This document shows, piece by piece, positions 63,672 through 64,000 of a stretch of 64,000 bases of DNA. This stretch comes from Ophiocordyceps camponoti-saundersi (nom. inval.). Lineage: Eukaryota; Ascomycota; Sordariomycetes; Hypocreales; Ophiocordycipitaceae. The notes below the pieces were generated by a model that made no database searches, had not been told where the DNA came from, and was given only the letters and a program-made list of their open reading frames with translations. The translations under genes and the position numbers were made by a program. Each line of letters begins with the position of its first letter. Position 1 is the first letter of the stretch. The stretch lies in the NCBI GenBank assembly GCA_003339415.1, contig PDHQ01000125.1:1-64000 (forward strand). The letters are read 5' to 3'.

Positions 63672-64000
63672 TATAAAGGTTTTATAAAGGTTTTACTAAG
63701 GCAACTATAGAAGTAAGCTAAGGTAAAGTTATAATTAAAGCTATTAAAGAGAGGAAGGAGAGGGGAGAGAAGCCCCCCTCCTAAGCTAGCTATATACCCC
63801 GCGCGATAACTAAGCGCTATTAGGAAAACCTAAATATATCCGCTATAATCCCCCCTATCTAGCTACGATTAGTTATAAACTAATCCCTTATATAGCCCCC
63901 TCCTTAAGCTAGCCGAGGAGGTAGGAGCGTAGGACGGAAAAGTTACGTATTATTACGCTAGCGAGATATTTTATATAGTCTCTAGCTAATAGCCTAATAG
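63672..64000 (-). mobile_element. Reversed copy of the family-210 LTR element, cut by the window end
   Basis: The LTR at 63683-63892 is the reverse complement of those at 7036 and 8602 (210 bp). The bases after it (63893-64000) match the 3' interior at about 8482-8601 reversed, including the purine-rich tract before the LTR, so this is the 3' end of a full element that continues beyond the window. An extra TATAAAGGTTT (63672-63682) duplicates the LTR terminus. It inserted into the reversed Gypsy after CACGCTATTAGTAATAT. Confidence 0.88.
63683..63892 (-). repeat. 3' LTR, family 210 (reversed)
   Basis: On the + strand it starts TATAAAGGTTTTACT and ends CTAATCCCTTATA. Exactly 210 bp. Confidence 0.9.

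Overview
The window looks like filamentous ascomycete (Pezizomycotina) nuclear DNA: one intact, intron-containing host gene in about 60 kb of transposon graveyard. Outside roughly 33.1-36.6 kb the sequence is extremely AT-rich. CA and TG dinucleotides are almost absent and TA is hugely over-represented, while CG is kept. That is the footprint of saturated repeat-induced point mutation (RIP, CpA to TpA). It removes ATG starts, turns CAA/CAG/TGG codons into stops and leaves almost no open reading frames. The old elements can still be read by translating through TAA/TAG, and by their terminal repeats and target-site duplications (TSDs).

Left arm (1-33 kb). A TTA microsatellite (1-102) is followed by a decayed Copia polyprotein (about 2.0-4.8 kb), a short retroelement copy (F2) and the first of three copies of a 0.6 kb repeat (H1-H3). 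A complete 1,776-bp non-autonomous LTR element lies at 7036-8811, with two 210-bp LTRs and a 5-bp TSD. H2 and a less decayed short element with a 15-bp TSD (F1, 14040-14553) come next. Then comes a nested pair: a Gypsy element with 250-bp LTRs at 16479-16728 and 29254-29503, split by a 6,088-bp Copia element with 673-bp LTRs (22863-28950). H3, the RNase H end of another Copia, and a solo LTR of the 210-bp family lead up to the gene.

The gene (33398-36371, + strand) is a five-exon homologue of USO1/p115, the ER-to-Golgi vesicle tether. It has ordinary codon usage, short GT-AG introns, a possible 14-codon upstream ORF and an AATAAA downstream. The predicted 905-residue protein has the complete armadillo-like head and a short coiled coil, but lacks the acidic tail usual for the family.

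Right arm (36.6-64 kb). A third element (Gypsy-3) runs from about 37 kb and is interrupted by a 7.3-kb unidentified unit bounded by 282-bp direct repeats (37975-45264), then by a gag-only LINE-like element on the minus strand (47108-49007, 12-bp TSD). Its reverse transcriptase resumes at 49008 and is followed by a Tad1-like LINE with ORF1 and ORF2 (about 49.3-54.2 kb). A low-complexity zone and a 10-bp minisatellite precede a reverse-oriented copy of the 250-bp-LTR Gypsy (56405 to about 63.67 kb). That copy carries a second gag-only LINE (57178-59050, 13-bp TSD) and is broken at its 5' side by another copy of the 210-bp-LTR element, which runs off the window.

All coordinates and repeat matches were read by eye. 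Family names rest on recognised motifs, not on database searches.
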